From Bacteroidia bacterium (GTDB taxonomy: Bacteria; Bacteroidota; Bacteroidia; Palsa-965): a stretch of 64,000 nucleotides of DNA. Made by a program: the position numbers and the translations under genes. Under the pieces are notes generated by a model. The model saw only the letters and a program-made list of their open reading frames with translations. It was not told the origin of the DNA and did not search any database. Positions 1 to 8,581 of the stretch are shown here, piece after piece (position 1 is the stretch's first letter; the number at the start of each line of letters is the position of its first letter). The DNA is taken from positions 186,001 through 250,000 of the forward strand of contig JAKLJE010000002.1 in assembly GCA_023151315.1 (NCBI GenBank), in the 5' to 3' direction.

Positions 1-306
1 TATTTGCGAAGTGATATTATTCGCAATCATGTAATAGTCGTTGATGTTGATTGTGATCAACGGATTGAATCGTACAGCATCTTCATATCCGCTTCCTGCA
101 AGTGCGTATGCACCGATTCTCCAGAAGGCAGGCTTTAGCGCAGCAACGGCAACTGAATCGGATTGCAAAGGATTTCCATGTAGAAATCCTTGCATGAATT
201 GGGTTGAAGTGTCAAAGGGCTGTGACCTATCAATAATGATTTTTTCCTGTGCGGCCACCTCCACCAAAATCATTGCGAATAACAATGTAAGTACTCGTAA
301 TCTCAT
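1..306 (-). CDS. Secreted protein of unknown function, N-terminal part only
   Basis: An open frame starts with ATG at 306 and runs off the left edge of the window (102 codons seen). The first 20 or so residues (MRLRVLTLLFAMILVEVAAQ) form a typical signal peptide, so the protein is exported. The mature part contains the stretch LKPAFWRIGAYALAGSGYED, which loosely recalls the start of family 39/79-type glycosidases; that is a weak impression and the catalytic part is outside the window. The start lies 3 bases after the stop of the csaA-like gene, so it is probably the last visible member of a minus-strand operon beginning at 1839. Confidence 0.7.
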   Translation of the reverse strand, partial: MRLRVLTLLFAMILVEVAAQEKIIIDRSQPFDTSTQFMQGFLHGNPLQSDSVAVAALKPAFWRIGAYALAGSGYEDAVRFNPLITININDYYMIANNITSQI

Positions 307-309
307 TAT

Positions 310-648
310 TTAACCGATTTTACTTCCGTTTTCAGTTTTCTGATCAGGCGTCAGTAATACAACTCCGCTTTCAGTGTAAGCACCCAGAACAAGACACTCC
401 GAAATGAATTTTCCGATCTGCTTCGGAGGAAAATTAATCACTGCTACAATTTGTTTTCCGATAAGCGTTTCAGCCGTATACTTTTCTGTGATTTGCGCAG
501 ACGATTTTTTAATTCCTGCATCACCGAAATCAATGGTGAGCTTGTAAGCAGGCTTGCGTGCTTCCGGAAACGGCTCTGCATTTCGTATTGTGCCAACTCT
601 TATGTTAAGGTGTTCAAACGATGAATAAGGTGCAAAAATTTCCTTCAT
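310..648 (-). CDS. csaA: CsaA-type tRNA-binding/chaperone protein
   Basis: The 112-residue product is a single tRNA-binding OB-fold domain of the CsaA type. Visible family features are LNIRVGTIRNAEPFPEARKP near the N-terminus, the central KSSAQITEKYT segment and the hydrophobic IGKQIVAVINFPPKQIG core. CsaA proteins are about 110 residues long, so it is full length. Members bind tRNA and have been assigned a chaperone role linked to protein export in Bacillus; the physiological role in Bacteroidota is unclear. It lies 16 bases after the outer-membrane-like gene and 3 bases before the truncated secreted protein, on the same strand. Confidence 0.9.
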   Translation of the reverse strand: MKEIFAPYSSFEHLNIRVGTIRNAEPFPEARKPAYKLTIDFGDAGIKKSSAQITEKYTAETLIGKQIVAVINFPPKQIGKFISECLVLGAYTESGVVLLTPDQKTENGSKIG

Positions 649-664
649 AACGCAGGAGTAAAAG

Positions 665-1390
665 TTAATCGGAATACGTATAGTAAACCAGAATCACTGA
701 AAGTCCGAAACCGGATAGTTTTCCCTTAATGCTTGAGGGATCATTTACGTAAGTATACTGATTGATATAACTATTCAATTCGTAATAGTCTGTCTGCACC
801 GGTGTCCAGCTGAAGTACGGTCGGAAAGCCAACCCAAGCCCTTTGTCCGTCGCAAGTATTAATTGTGCAAATGGTTCGAAGCCGATTTTAAACTGACTGT
901 TTACTTTGGCAAAATTAGCCACGCCGATTTTGTCGGGTGTATCGGCACGCGTCAGAGTTTTTTCGGCATTGAGTCCGATGTTTATTCCGAATGCTAAAGC
1001 AATGTTTTCATTGGCACCTGCACCGAATCCTAACGCAAGATCAAATGTGTTCCACTTGTTTTTCAAGTCACGTTGCTGTCGAACTCCGGATGCATCAATT
1101 CCTGAAGCTGATACTTTACAACTTCGAAATGTAAAACCGAAGTCAACGAAAAGATGATTGTAACTCAAACCGCTACGGAATGATGGCCCGTCATAATAAT
1201 GACAGTATTCCATCTTATCATCCAGATAACTTCTGGTTTGATTGTAACGATCAATTACAAAATCAAGCCCTTCTGATTTCAGCAGAGCTGCATTGTAACC
1301 AATTCCCCGATAATAGTAGTTCTGTGCAGTCAGCATTTGAGCGCTCACAGTCGAAAAAGTCACTACGAGTAAAAACAGAAGTCTGGTCAT
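665..1390 (-). CDS. Outer-membrane-like secreted protein, family not recognised
   Basis: The product has 241 residues with an N-terminal signal peptide (MTRLLFLLVVTFSTVSAQ). The rest alternates short hydrophobic and polar stretches rich in Tyr, Phe, Gly and Asn, as in small outer-membrane beta barrels of Bacteroidota (for example GLSYNHLFVDFGFTFRS and LALGFGAGANENIALAFGI). The C-terminus ends in alternating aromatic/hydrophobic residues (GLSVILVYYTYSD), compatible with a last beta strand. It lies 17 bases after the DUF937-like gene and is probably cotranscribed with it and csaA. No specific function can be assigned. Confidence 0.75.
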   Translation of the reverse strand: MTRLLFLLVVTFSTVSAQMLTAQNYYYRGIGYNAALLKSEGLDFVIDRYNQTRSYLDDKMEYCHYYDGPSFRSGLSYNHLFVDFGFTFRSCKVSASGIDASGVRQQRDLKNKWNTFDLALGFGAGANENIALAFGINIGLNAEKTLTRADTPDKIGVANFAKVNSQFKIGFEPFAQLILATDKGLGLAFRPYFSWTPVQTDYYELNSYINQYTYVNDPSSIKGKLSGFGLSVILVYYTYSD

Positions 1391-1407
1391 GCCGTCGTTG
1401 TCAAATA

Positions 1408-1839
1408 CTATTTAAACAATCCGCCAAGCATGTTTCCTATTCCCCCGTTTGTTAACGAACCGATCACACTATTCATGTCTATGCTATTGTCGTTCGGATC
1501 ATTGGTCTTCTTTACCAATTGATTCATAACAACAGGAATTAACTGTTCTGCAATTCCGCTTGCCTGTGAAGAATTCAGGTTGAACTTCTGTGCAAGATCC
1601 CCCGCAACATTCTTTGTAACGTTGTTCACTACCGGATTTGATTGTTGTGTGTTGCCGGATTGGAACATCTCCAATAACTGCGACATATTGCCACCTTGTG
1701 CTTGATTGCCCAATGAATTCATGATGGAATTACCTGTGGTATTTATCGCATCATCATTGTGTTCATTCGGGATTGCCGGATTATTGATGATGGCAGAACC
1801 AGCATTCTGCTTTACAAGATCGAGGAGTTGATCGAACAT
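1408..1839 (-). CDS. DUF937-like small protein
   Basis: The 143-residue protein starts MFDQLLDLVKQNAGSAI and ends in a Gly-rich tail (GSLTNGGIGNMLGGLFK). This resembles DUF937/YidB-like proteins, which have a helical domain followed by glycine-rich repeats near the end. It has no signal peptide or membrane segment and is rich in Asn and Gln. It is the first gene of the minus-strand set that continues through the outer-membrane protein and csaA. A weak -7-like box (TACTTTCA) lies about 20 bases upstream. Function unknown. Confidence 0.7.
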   Translation of the reverse strand: MFDQLLDLVKQNAGSAIINNPAIPNEHNDDAINTTGNSIMNSLGNQAQGGNMSQLLEMFQSGNTQQSNPVVNNVTKNVAGDLAQKFNLNSSQASGIAEQLIPVVMNQLVKKTNDPNDNSIDMNSVIGSLTNGGIGNMLGGLFK

Positions 1840-1894
1840 ATAAGTCGGATTTAAGTTTTGAAAGTAGTGAATTGATTCTTGGTGAGCAAGAGCA

Positions 1895-1990
1895 ACCGTC
1901 AGGACGTAGGTCGATATAACCAGTCAGGACGTAAGTCCTGACTGCTCTCGTGTAAGTCCTGACTGCACTCTTGTAAGTCCTGATTGCACT
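1895..1990. repeat. Left array of GTCAGGAC / GTCCTGAC hairpin repeats
   Basis: Five copies of one short motif occur in about 95 bases: two in the orientation GTCAGGACGTA and three in the opposite orientation (GTAAGTCCTGACTG or near copies). The central copy is a hairpin, CAGTCAGGAC and GTCCTGACTG around a GTAA loop. Spacing between copies is about 25 bases and the spacers are themselves related (CTCTCGT, CACTCTT). A second array with the same motif lies at 2332-2425. Confidence 0.8.
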
Positions 1991-2070
1991 GTACAAGTGT
2001 TTTGCACAGCAAAACACTTACTGCAAATCGCTTCTCAATTGAAAGTTGCCACTAACTCAGACAGAATCAT

Positions 2071-2252
2071 CTGTCACACCTAAGCGCAGCGAATAAATTT
2101 CCTGGCGTCGGCTCGTGCGCAAGATCGCCTGAGAGGATTCGCGGCGGGTTAGCACGCGGGTTGCGCAACGTGGTGAAGCGTGCGAATCGTCTAAGCGATT
2201 GGAGAGAAATTTATTCAGCGAAAGGAAGTGCGATGTGCCTAGGGTGTGACAC
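2071..2252. repeat. Nested inverted-repeat element of about 180 bases
   Basis: Three concentric pairs of complementary arms can be read. Outer: TGTCACACCTA at 2072 pairs with TAGGGTGTGACA ending at 2252. Middle: GAATAAATTTC at 2091-2101 pairs with GAAATTTATTC at 2206-2216. Inner: about 2123-2142 pairs with 2182-2200, including GGATTCGC against GCGAATC. At the centre lie GCACGC/GCGTGC (2152-2157 and 2178-2183) and the palindrome GTTGCGCAAC (2160-2169). The whole stretch could fold as one long branched hairpin. It could be a non-autonomous mobile element or a structured RNA; no protein-coding potential was seen. Confidence 0.65.
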
Positions 2253-2262
2253 GGCTTTTTGC

Positions 2263-2290
2263 GATACTTTTTGCCACGACAAAAAGTATC
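2263..2290. repeat. Perfect 11-bp hairpin next to the inverted-repeat element
   Basis: GATACTTTTTG at 2263-2273 and CAAAAAGTATC at 2280-2290 are exact reverse complements around a 6-base loop. It follows the nested inverted-repeat element by 10 bases. The T and A runs next to the stem allow terminator-like behaviour in either direction, but no gene ends here, so it is more likely part of the repeat island. Confidence 0.75.
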
Positions 2291-2331
2291 AGAAGGAAAA
2301 TGAGAAGGTGATCGTGATTTTTTAACCAGTC

Positions 2332-2425
2332 AGGACGTAAGTCCACCATACCAGCCAGGACGTAAGTACACTATATCAGTCAGGACGAAAGTCCTGACTG
2401 AGCTCTTGTAAGTCACGACAGCGCC
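2332..2425. repeat. Right array of GTCAGGAC / GTCCTGAC hairpin repeats
   Basis: Four copies of the motif seen at 1895-1990 occur here: CAGTCAGGACGTAAGTCC, CAGCCAGGACGTAAGT, the hairpin CAGTCAGGACGAAAGTCC followed by TGACTG, and a decayed TGTAAGTCACGACAG. The loop of the hairpin copy is GAAA rather than GTAA. Spacing is again about 25 bases. Confidence 0.75.
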
Positions 2426-2433
2426 GTCATGAA

Positions 2434-2474
2434 AAAGAAAAGGCTGCCTCGTTTACTGAGACAGCCTTTTCTTT
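2434..2474 (-). terminator. Rho-independent terminator of metK
   Basis: The arms at 2434-2450 and 2458-2474 are complementary over 17 positions around a 7-base loop. The single non-Watson-Crick position becomes a G-U pair only in the minus-strand transcript, matching metK, which ends 15 bases away at 2489. The stem ends in A/T-rich sequence, giving the U tract. Confidence 0.85.
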
Positions 2475-2488
2475 CAGGTATATCAGAA

Positions 2489-3751
2489 TTACTTAATGCC
2501 GAAAGCCTTCTTAACGTCTTTCACAGCATTGAGTTCTTCCCAAGGGAAAAGTTTCACTTTCACTTTCTTCTCATTGTGTTTCCCTTTGTTGAAGATCTTC
2601 TCTACAACTTTTGATTCACGACCCATGTGTCCGTATGCAGCTGTTTCGCTGTAAATCGGAGTGCGCAGTTTGAATCGCTTTTCAATGAAATAAGGGCGCA
2701 TATCGAATGCAGGAATTTTAGAAATCACATTCGCGATTTCACCATCCGACATGTTCACTTTCGAAGTACCGTAAGTGTTTACGTACAAACCAACGGGTTG
2801 TGCAACACCGATTGCATAAGCAACCTGAACGAGTGCTTCATCACAAACGCCTGCAGCAACAAGATGCTTCGCAATGTGACGTGTAGCATAAGCTGCGGAA
2901 CGGTCAACTTTTGATGGATCTTTTCCTGAGAACGCGCCACCACCGTGAGCACCTTTACCACCGTAAGTATCAACAATAATCTTACGACCTGTAAGACCTG
3001 TATCACCATGTGGTCCGCCGATCACAAACTTTCCGGTTGGATTCACGTGATACGTGATTTTATCATTGAAAAGTTTCTGAACGCGCTTCGGCAATTTCTT
3101 CATGATACGTGGAACGAGAATTTCTTTCACGTCTTTCGTAATCTGTTCCTGCATTTTCTTCTCTGCAGCGAAATCATCATGCTGAGTAGAAATTACAATC
3201 GTATCGATACGGATCGGCTGATGATTATCGTCGTACTCAATTGTAACCTGACTTTTAGAGTCCGGACGCAGATATTTCATCTGCTTTCCTTCGCGGCGGA
3301 TTTCAGCCAATTCACGAAGGAGAAGGTGCGAAAGTTCCAATGGAAGCGGCATCAGGTTATCAGTGTCGCGGTTCGCATAACCGAACATCATTCCCTGGTC
3401 ACCGGCTCCTTGTTCCTCCGGCTTTTTGCGTTCTACACCTTGGTTGATATCTGCAGACTGTTCGTGAATTGCAGAGAATACTCCGCATGAGTTCGCTTCG
3501 AACATGTATTCTGCTTTTGTATATCCGATTTTACGGATCACTTCACGCGCAATTTCCTGTACATCCAGATATGCCTTCGACTTCACTTCCCCTGCCAATA
3601 CAACCTGTCCTGTTGTAACAAGTGTTTCACATGCAACTTTAGATGAAGCATCGTAAGCAAGGAAATTATCAATTAATGCATCTGAAATCTGATCCGCAAC
3701 CTTGTCCGGATGCCCTTCAGAAACCGACTCTGATGTGAATAGGTAAGACAT
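2489..3751 (-). CDS. metK: S-adenosylmethionine synthetase
   Basis: MetK makes S-adenosylmethionine from methionine and ATP in the cytoplasm. The 420-residue product carries the family signatures: [14 protein letters not shown] near the N-terminus, the ATP-binding [12 protein letters not shown] motif, and the loop [20 protein letters not shown] followed by the [18 protein letters not shown] region. The start was set at the ATG at 3751 ([15 protein letters not shown]), where the family normally begins; an upstream in-frame extension carries no conserved sequence. No SAM-responsive riboswitch was recognised in the roughly 100 bases upstream, although a small GTTGCG/CGCAAC hairpin lies at 3783-3799. 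Confidence 0.98.
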   Translation of the reverse strand: MSYLFTSESVSEGHPDKVADQISDALIDNFLAYDASSKVACETLVTTGQVVLAGEVKSKAYLDVQEIAREVIRKIGYTKAEYMFEANSCGVFSAIHEQSADINQGVERKKPEEQGAGDQGMMFGYANRDTDNLMPLPLELSHLLLRELAEIRREGKQMKYLRPDSKSQVTIEYDDNHQPIRIDTIVISTQHDDFAAEKKMQEQITKDVKEILVPRIMKKLPKRVQKLFNDKITYHVNPTGKFVIGGPHGDTGLTGRKIIVDTYGGKGAHGGGAFSGKDPSKVDRSAAYATRHIAKHLVAAGVCDEALVQVAYAIGVAQPVGLYVNTYGTSKVNMSDGEIANVISKIPAFDMRPYFIEKRFKLRTPIYSETAAYGHMGRESKVVEKIFNKGKHNEKKVKVKLFPWEELNAVKDVKKAFGIK

Positions 3752-4001
3752 ATTCGCTGTTTTTAGTTGTTTTTTCAATGAATGTTGCGAATTGCGCAAC
3801 GGGCGCTAAAGTACACTTTTTAAATTACCCCTAAAATCAACAGTTTTCAACCGTCTGTTGAACGTGAAAGATTTGCCCGAATAATGTTTGGATGTTACTT
3901 GTCGGTCTGGATATTTTTGGCTTAAATTTATGTTGTCCAAATTGCTGGGACTCAGGCAAACACGTCTTTGGCTTTTGGATGACATGTTAGAGAAAAGAAT
4001 T

Positions 4002-7000
4002 ATGAATTACAGATCGTCTATTCTGCTGGTTCTGCTTCTATTGTCGTTCGTCGCTGTTCGTGCGCAGGGGTCGATTGACTTTGAAGAGAATCGTAATCAG
4101 TACCCTGATCGTGTTAAATACAAGGTCGGATTAGGCAGCGGCATAACCATGTTCATGGAGAAAAATTGTTTCACTTATGTGAAATACAATCCGCAGCAAC
4201 TGGAGCAGATTCACGAAAATTCTCACCAGGATATGAACGGTGATACCCGCAAGGAAGGAATTGTTGACCTGCACGCTTTCCGGGTACATTTCGATGGTTG
4301 CCGAAACGATGCTCTTATTTCAGCTGATGGAAAACGTTCTTATTACTCCAACTATTTCAAAGGGAATGATCCTTCACGCTGGGCTTCTGATGTGCCTTCT
4401 TACAGTGAAGTATTTTATACAGGATTATATTCCGGAGTAAATCTCTCTGCGTACAGCGTTAACAATACATTCAAATACGATTTCATAGTTGCTCCATCTG
4501 TGGATCCATCAGTCATCCGTATGCGATTTGAGCACACCGACGGAATCGAAGTACAGAATAACATGCTTCTTATTCACCTGTCAACCGGTGATATCGTTGA
4601 GCAGGTTCCGTATTCATATCAGGAAATCGGGAACAGTAAAGTTCCTGTGGCTTGCGAATATCATATCGAAGCAGATGGTAAAACAGTAACATTCCGTTTC
4701 CCGAACGGATATAACCAGAATTACAAACTGGTGATTGATCCTGTACTCGTTGCTGCCACTTATTCCGGTGCTCCTGCAAGTACAACGACTTACGGACATT
4801 GCGCAACATACGATCCGAGTGGAAATATTTATACAGGCGGCGAGTGCTTCAATACAGGTTATCCGACACAGGCCGGTTCATTTCAAACTACGTTCGGAGG
4901 CAATGTTGATATTGCGGTTGCCAAGCTGAATCCCAACGGTTCGCTTTTGTTGTGGTCTACCTATGTTGGCGGATCCGGTCGTGAAATTCCAAACTCACTC
5001 TTCGCTGTTGGCAATGGAGAATTGTATGTACTCGGAGCTTCGGGATCAACAAATTATCCCACATCAGTTGGATGTTTCGATGCAACTCATAACGGTACGT
5101 CGGGTATGGATGATGATATTGTGGTAACGCACCTCAGCAATAACGGTGGTGCGTTGATCGGTTCAACTTATGTTGGCGGTAGCGCAAACGATGGCGGCGG
5201 TTGGGGAATGCCGTGGACGATGAACGGGCACGATGGAATGCGTGGTGAAATTATTGTTGACGGAGCTGGCAATGCATGGGTAGCGAGTTTTACCGAATCA
5301 TCAAACTTTCCGACAAGTGTAGGTGCGTACGATGCAACATTGGGAGGAACGTGGGATGGTGTGGTTTTTCGACTTACACCGAATTGTGCAACCTTATCGT
5401 GGAGTACATATCTCGGAGGAAGTGCGGCTGATGGCTGTTATGCGTTACGTGTGAATTCTGCAGGTGAGTGTTTCACAGTCGGAGTAACTACCAGTAACGA
5501 TTTCCCTACATCGGTTGCATGTTACGATAACTCTTATAATGGCGGAACGAGTGATGGATTTCTGACACATTTCAACGCGGCAGGAAGCGCTGTGATGGCT
5601 TCAACTTATTTCGGTACGACCATGAATGAGATTTGCTATTTCATGGATATGGATGGCTCCGGAAACCCTTACGTGTTCGGTTCATCTACGGGCAATATGC
5701 CGGTAACACCGGGAGTTTACAGCAACCCCGGGTCAGGAAACTTTGTGGCGAAGTTTGATCCTATGTTCTTTGCTCTCGATTTTGCCACAGTGTTCGGAGG
5801 CGGAGCTGCAGGATATCTTGAACCGGAAGCTTTCATGATCGATTCTTGTGAGAATATTTATTGCTCAGGATTCAACTCCGGATCAACTTATCCGACTAAC
5901 GGATTGTATACATCACTTTATCCTACACAAGCTGCAGCAGGAGGCGGTTCCTGTTACTTCATTGTGTTGAGTAAGGATGCGCTTTCACTTCAGTTCGGCT
6001 CTTTCTACTATGGATGGCACGTTGACGGAGGTACAAGTCGCTTCGATCCGAGTGGACGCATTTATCAGGGAATCTGTATTGGCGGTGGCGGTGCTCCAAC
6101 TCCTGCATGGGCATGGAAAGATAACGTGAATGCTCCCGGTTGGGATATGTTTGTTGTAAAGATTGACATGCAAACAGCCGGCGTTTCCGCTATTGCGCAA
6201 GCAGCACCGAACGACACCATTTGCGAAGGTCAAAGCGTTACGTTCACGAATACCAGCAACGGTTATCAGTATTTCTGGGACTTCGATGACGGTTCACAGA
6301 TTGATACTAACGCCGCACCAACACATACATGGCCTGGTCCGGGTACGTACAACGTGATGCTTATCGCTGTGGATTCTGCAAGCTGTAATGTCGCTGATAC
6401 AACTTATCTGCAGATTGTAGTATTGCCACAACCTGTGGTGAATATCGGCAACGATACAACAATATGCGGGATAGTCAATGTTATGCTTGACGCAACTTCT
6501 CCGGGTTGTACATACTTGTGGAGTACAGGTGCAACTACTGCAACAATTACCGCAACTTCAGTAAACACATACTGGGTGGTAGTCGATAATGGATTCTGTA
6601 CTGCTACTGACACCATGATTATCTCAGGTTTTGCACCACCGAATATCGGTAGTGATACAACAGTATGTGCCGGTCAACAGGTTCTGCTCGATGCAGGCAA
6701 TCCCGGTTCAACTTACAACTGGAGTACCGGTGCCGCAACACAAACAATTACTGTTACCACAACAGGATTGTATTGGGTAGATGTGACTTCAGGAAGCTGT
6801 ACGTTCCGCGATTCAATTGATGTTACTGTCGTGACATTGCAACAACCGAATCTCGGGCCGGATACATTGGTTTGTCCTGACCAGACTTTGGACTTGAGTG
6901 GAACGGATCCGAATGTTACGTACACGTGGTCTGATGGATCTACAGGAATGACTTTCACTGCAGATACAGCAGGAACGTATTGGGTAGTGGCTTCTGTCGG

Positions 7001-7535
7001 CAACTGTGTATTGTCTGATACCATCGTGGTTGGTTATCTTGCCAATGTGGAATTGGGAAGCGCTATCTCACTCTGCAATCTGCAGAACGGCGTAACACTT
7101 GATGCAGGAAATCCGGGATCACAGTATGTGTGGAATACAGGCGCAACTACTCAAACGATTATGGTTTCTGAAGCAGGAACTTATTTCGTTGATGTGATCA
7201 ATAGTTCCAACTGTAATTTGTCGGATACGATCATCGTGACTGGTGAACTCGGTGGCGGTGTTTTATATATGCCAAACACCTTCACTCCGAATGGAAATAA
7301 CAGAAACGATGTTTTCTATGCTGTAGGCACATCAATAGTTGAATTCCACATGCAGATTTACGATCGCTGGGGAATGATGCTGTTCTCTTCCGATGATATC
7401 AATCTGGGTTGGGATGGTCGCTACAAAGGAACCCTTGTGCAACAGGATACCTACGTTGTGAAAGTGCAATATCGTGTGGAGTGTGGTGATCCGCGAATGC
7501 AGAAGGAAATCAGACACGTCAACGTACTGCGGTAA
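4002..7535 (+). CDS. Giant secreted surface protein with SBBP propeller, PKD/Ig-like repeats and gliding-motility C-terminal domain
   Basis: The 1177-residue product begins with a signal peptide ending near AVRAQG. It then has a region like the DUF7948 domain (ENRNQYPDRVKYKV onward), a beta-propeller section with SBBP-type repeats (recurring STYVGGS and FPTSVG units, residues about 250-720), and a PKD-like domain (YFWDFDDGSQID). Four to five Ig-like repeats of about 80 residues follow, each with NIGNDTTIC- and YLWSTGATT-like motifs. It ends in a gliding-motility-associated (CHU_C-like) domain (YMPNTFTPNGNNRNDVF, YDRWGMMLF, WDGRYKG), a T9SS export signal. It is probably a cell-surface adhesin-like protein. 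ATG at 4002 is preferred over upstream starts because it gives the clean signal peptide. Confidence 0.93.
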   Translation: MNYRSSILLVLLLLSFVAVRAQGSIDFEENRNQYPDRVKYKVGLGSGITMFMEKNCFTYVKYNPQQLEQIHENSHQDMNGDTRKEGIVDLHAFRVHFDGCRNDALISADGKRSYYSNYFKGNDPSRWASDVPSYSEVFYTGLYSGVNLSAYSVNNTFKYDFIVAPSVDPSVIRMRFEHTDGIEVQNNMLLIHLSTGDIVEQVPYSYQEIGNSKVPVACEYHIEADGKTVTFRFPNGYNQNYKLVIDPVLVAATYSGAPASTTTYGHCATYDPSGNIYTGGECFNTGYPTQAGSFQTTFGGNVDIAVAKLNPNGSLLLWSTYVGGSGREIPNSLFAVGNGELYVLGASGSTNYPTSVGCFDATHNGTSGMDDDIVVTHLSNNGGALIGSTYVGGSANDGGGWGMPWTMNGHDGMRGEIIVDGAGNAWVASFTESSNFPTSVGAYDATLGGTWDGVVFRLTPNCATLSWSTYLGGSAADGCYALRVNSAGECFTVGVTTSNDFPTSVACYDNSYNGGTSDGFLTHFNAAGSAVMASTYFGTTMNEICYFMDMDGSGNPYVFGSSTGNMPVTPGVYSNPGSGNFVAKFDPMFFALDFATVFGGGAAGYLEPEAFMIDSCENIYCSGFNSGSTYPTNGLYTSLYPTQAAAGGGSCYFIVLSKDALSLQFGSFYYGWHVDGGTSRFDPSGRIYQGICIGGGGAPTPAWAWKDNVNAPGWDMFVVKIDMQTAGVSAIAQAAPNDTICEGQSVTFTNTSNGYQYFWDFDDGSQIDTNAAPTHTWPGPGTYNVMLIAVDSASCNVADTTYLQIVVLPQPVVNIGNDTTICGIVNVMLDATSPGCTYLWSTGATTATITATSVNTYWVVVDNGFCTATDTMIISGFAPPNIGSDTTVCAGQQVLLDAGNPGSTYNWSTGAATQTITVTTTGLYWVDVTSGSCTFRDSIDVTVVTLQQPNLGPDTLVCPDQTLDLSGTDPNVTYTWSDGSTGMTFTADTAGTYWVVASVGNCVLSDTIVVGYLANVELGSAISLCNLQNGVTLDAGNPGSQYVWNTGATTQTIMVSEAGTYFVDVINSSNCNLSDTIIVTGELGGGVLYMPNTFTPNGNNRNDVFYAVGTSIVEFHMQIYDRWGMMLFSSDDINLGWDGRYKGTLVQQDTYVVKVQYRVECGDPRMQKEIRHVNVLR

Positions 7536-7546
7536 TTACGTACGGA

Positions 7547-8461
7547 TTACTGTTTCTTCCCTGTTAACTCCTTAAACACATCTTCCAGCTTGCGTTCTTC
7601 GCGCTGCATTCCGAGTACGGATAAACCGTTCTCAACAGCGAATTTGAATACATCAGAACGAACGTCTGTCTGTGGACCTGTTACAATCTGCCAGGTGTTG
7701 CCGCTTACATTAGCTGCATCTTCAACCCCGGCAATTTTCAGAAGTTGTGACTTGGAAACCGCTTTGTCGAATTCAGCAATGATCACGATTTTACTTTGAT
7801 CGCCTTGCTGCAACACCTGCGTTTCTTTATCGGTTACAATATTTCCTTTGTTAATGATGATCACGCGGTCACATAGGATTTCAACTTCCTGCATGATGTG
7901 CGTTGACAACATAACCGTTTTCTGTTTTCCTATACGGCGGATCAGCTCTCGAATTTCAGCGAGCTGGTTCGGATCAAGACCTGTAGTCGGTTCGTCGAGA
8001 ATCAATACAGCAGGATCATGAATCAATGCCTGAGCAAGTCCCACACGCTGGCGGTAGCCTTTGGAAAGAGCTACGATCTGTTTGTGCTGCTCAACCGTCA
8101 AGCCTGTTATATCAATCATTTCCTCCACACGCGAACGCAACTTGGAAACTTTGTGGAGCCCGCCAATGAATTCAAGATACTCTTTCACGTACATATCCAG
8201 ATAAAGTGGATTATGCTCGGGCAGATAGCCAACACTTCTACGCACATCTATGGACTGTTCCATCACATCAAAACCGTTCACAGTGGCTTTCCCGCCTGTA
8301 GGTGGGATAAAGCAAGTGAGGATTTTCATCATGGTTGATTTTCCTGCGCCGTTAGGTCCCAGAAAACCTACAATTTCACCGGTCTTAACTTCGAACGAAA
8401 CGTTATCCAACGCCCGTTGCTGACCGTACACTTTGCTGATATGTTCTACTACGATTGACAC
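7547..8461 (-). CDS. gldA: Gliding-motility-type ABC transporter ATPase GldA
   Basis: The 304-residue ATPase has Walker A GPNGAGKST (residues 35-43), the signature LSKGYRQRVGLAQAL, Walker B with ILDEPTTGLD, and the H-loop STHIMQEVE. The N-terminus (VVEHISKVYGQQRALDNVSF) and a C-terminal domain ending in EERKLEDVFKELTGK fit GldA, which works with GldF and GldG membrane subunits in Bacteroidota; those partners are not here. The start codon appears to be GTG at 8461, giving the usual N-terminus. It converges with the surface protein gene, 11 bases between the stops. Confidence 0.9.
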   Translation of the reverse strand: MSIVVEHISKVYGQQRALDNVSFEVKTGEIVGFLGPNGAGKSTMMKILTCFIPPTGGKATVNGFDVMEQSIDVRRSVGYLPEHNPLYLDMYVKEYLEFIGGLHKVSKLRSRVEEMIDITGLTVEQHKQIVALSKGYRQRVGLAQALIHDPAVLILDEPTTGLDPNQLAEIRELIRRIGKQKTVMLSTHIMQEVEILCDRVIIINKGNIVTDKETQVLQQGDQSKIVIIAEFDKAVSKSQLLKIAGVEDAANVSGNTWQIVTGPQTDVRSDVFKFAVENGLSVLGMQREERKLEDVFKELTGKKQ

Positions 8462-8569
8462 AGAAGTATAACGTAAATGTGTTCACGAAAGTACTCAATA
8501 AAACCGAAGAGCCGCAAATATTGCCACCTAAGCAATCCTCTGCGCTTTGGTTTGCCTCGAAGAGAAGAG

Positions 8570-8577
8570 TAACTTTG
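8570..8577 (+). promoter_or_regulatory. -7 promoter box of rsgA, start codon 4 bases downstream
   Basis: TAACTTTG matches the Bacteroidota -7 consensus TAnnTTTG. A TTTG at 8546-8549 lies 20 bases upstream, a normal -33 position. The rsgA ATG is at 8582, so transcription should begin at or next to the start codon. Confidence 0.65.
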
Positions 8578-8581
8578 GATC

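Larger units (their letters stand above)
1840..2488. other. Non-coding repeat island between the DUF937-like gene and metK
   Basis: This 649-base stretch has no convincing gene. Short open frames across it encode only repetitive peptides generated by the GTCAGGAC repeat. It contains two repeat arrays, a nested inverted-repeat element, a perfect hairpin and the metK terminator, each listed separately. The arrangement is array, inverted-repeat element, hairpin, array, terminator. Confidence 0.7.

Noticed and set aside
1781-2017. A 78-residue minus-strand open frame across the left repeat array
   Set aside because: It encodes the periodic peptide generated by the GTCAGGAC repeat (recurring RTY units) and overlaps the DUF937-like gene; no start signal or family.
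1895-2425. CRISPR array from the regularly spaced GTCAGGAC repeats
   Set aside because: Units are short, occur in both orientations, and the spacers resemble each other rather than being unique; no cas genes are present.
3752-3887. SAM riboswitch upstream of metK
   Set aside because: Only one small GTTGCG/CGCAAC hairpin was seen; the conserved cores of known SAM riboswitches were not recognised and the likely leader is short.
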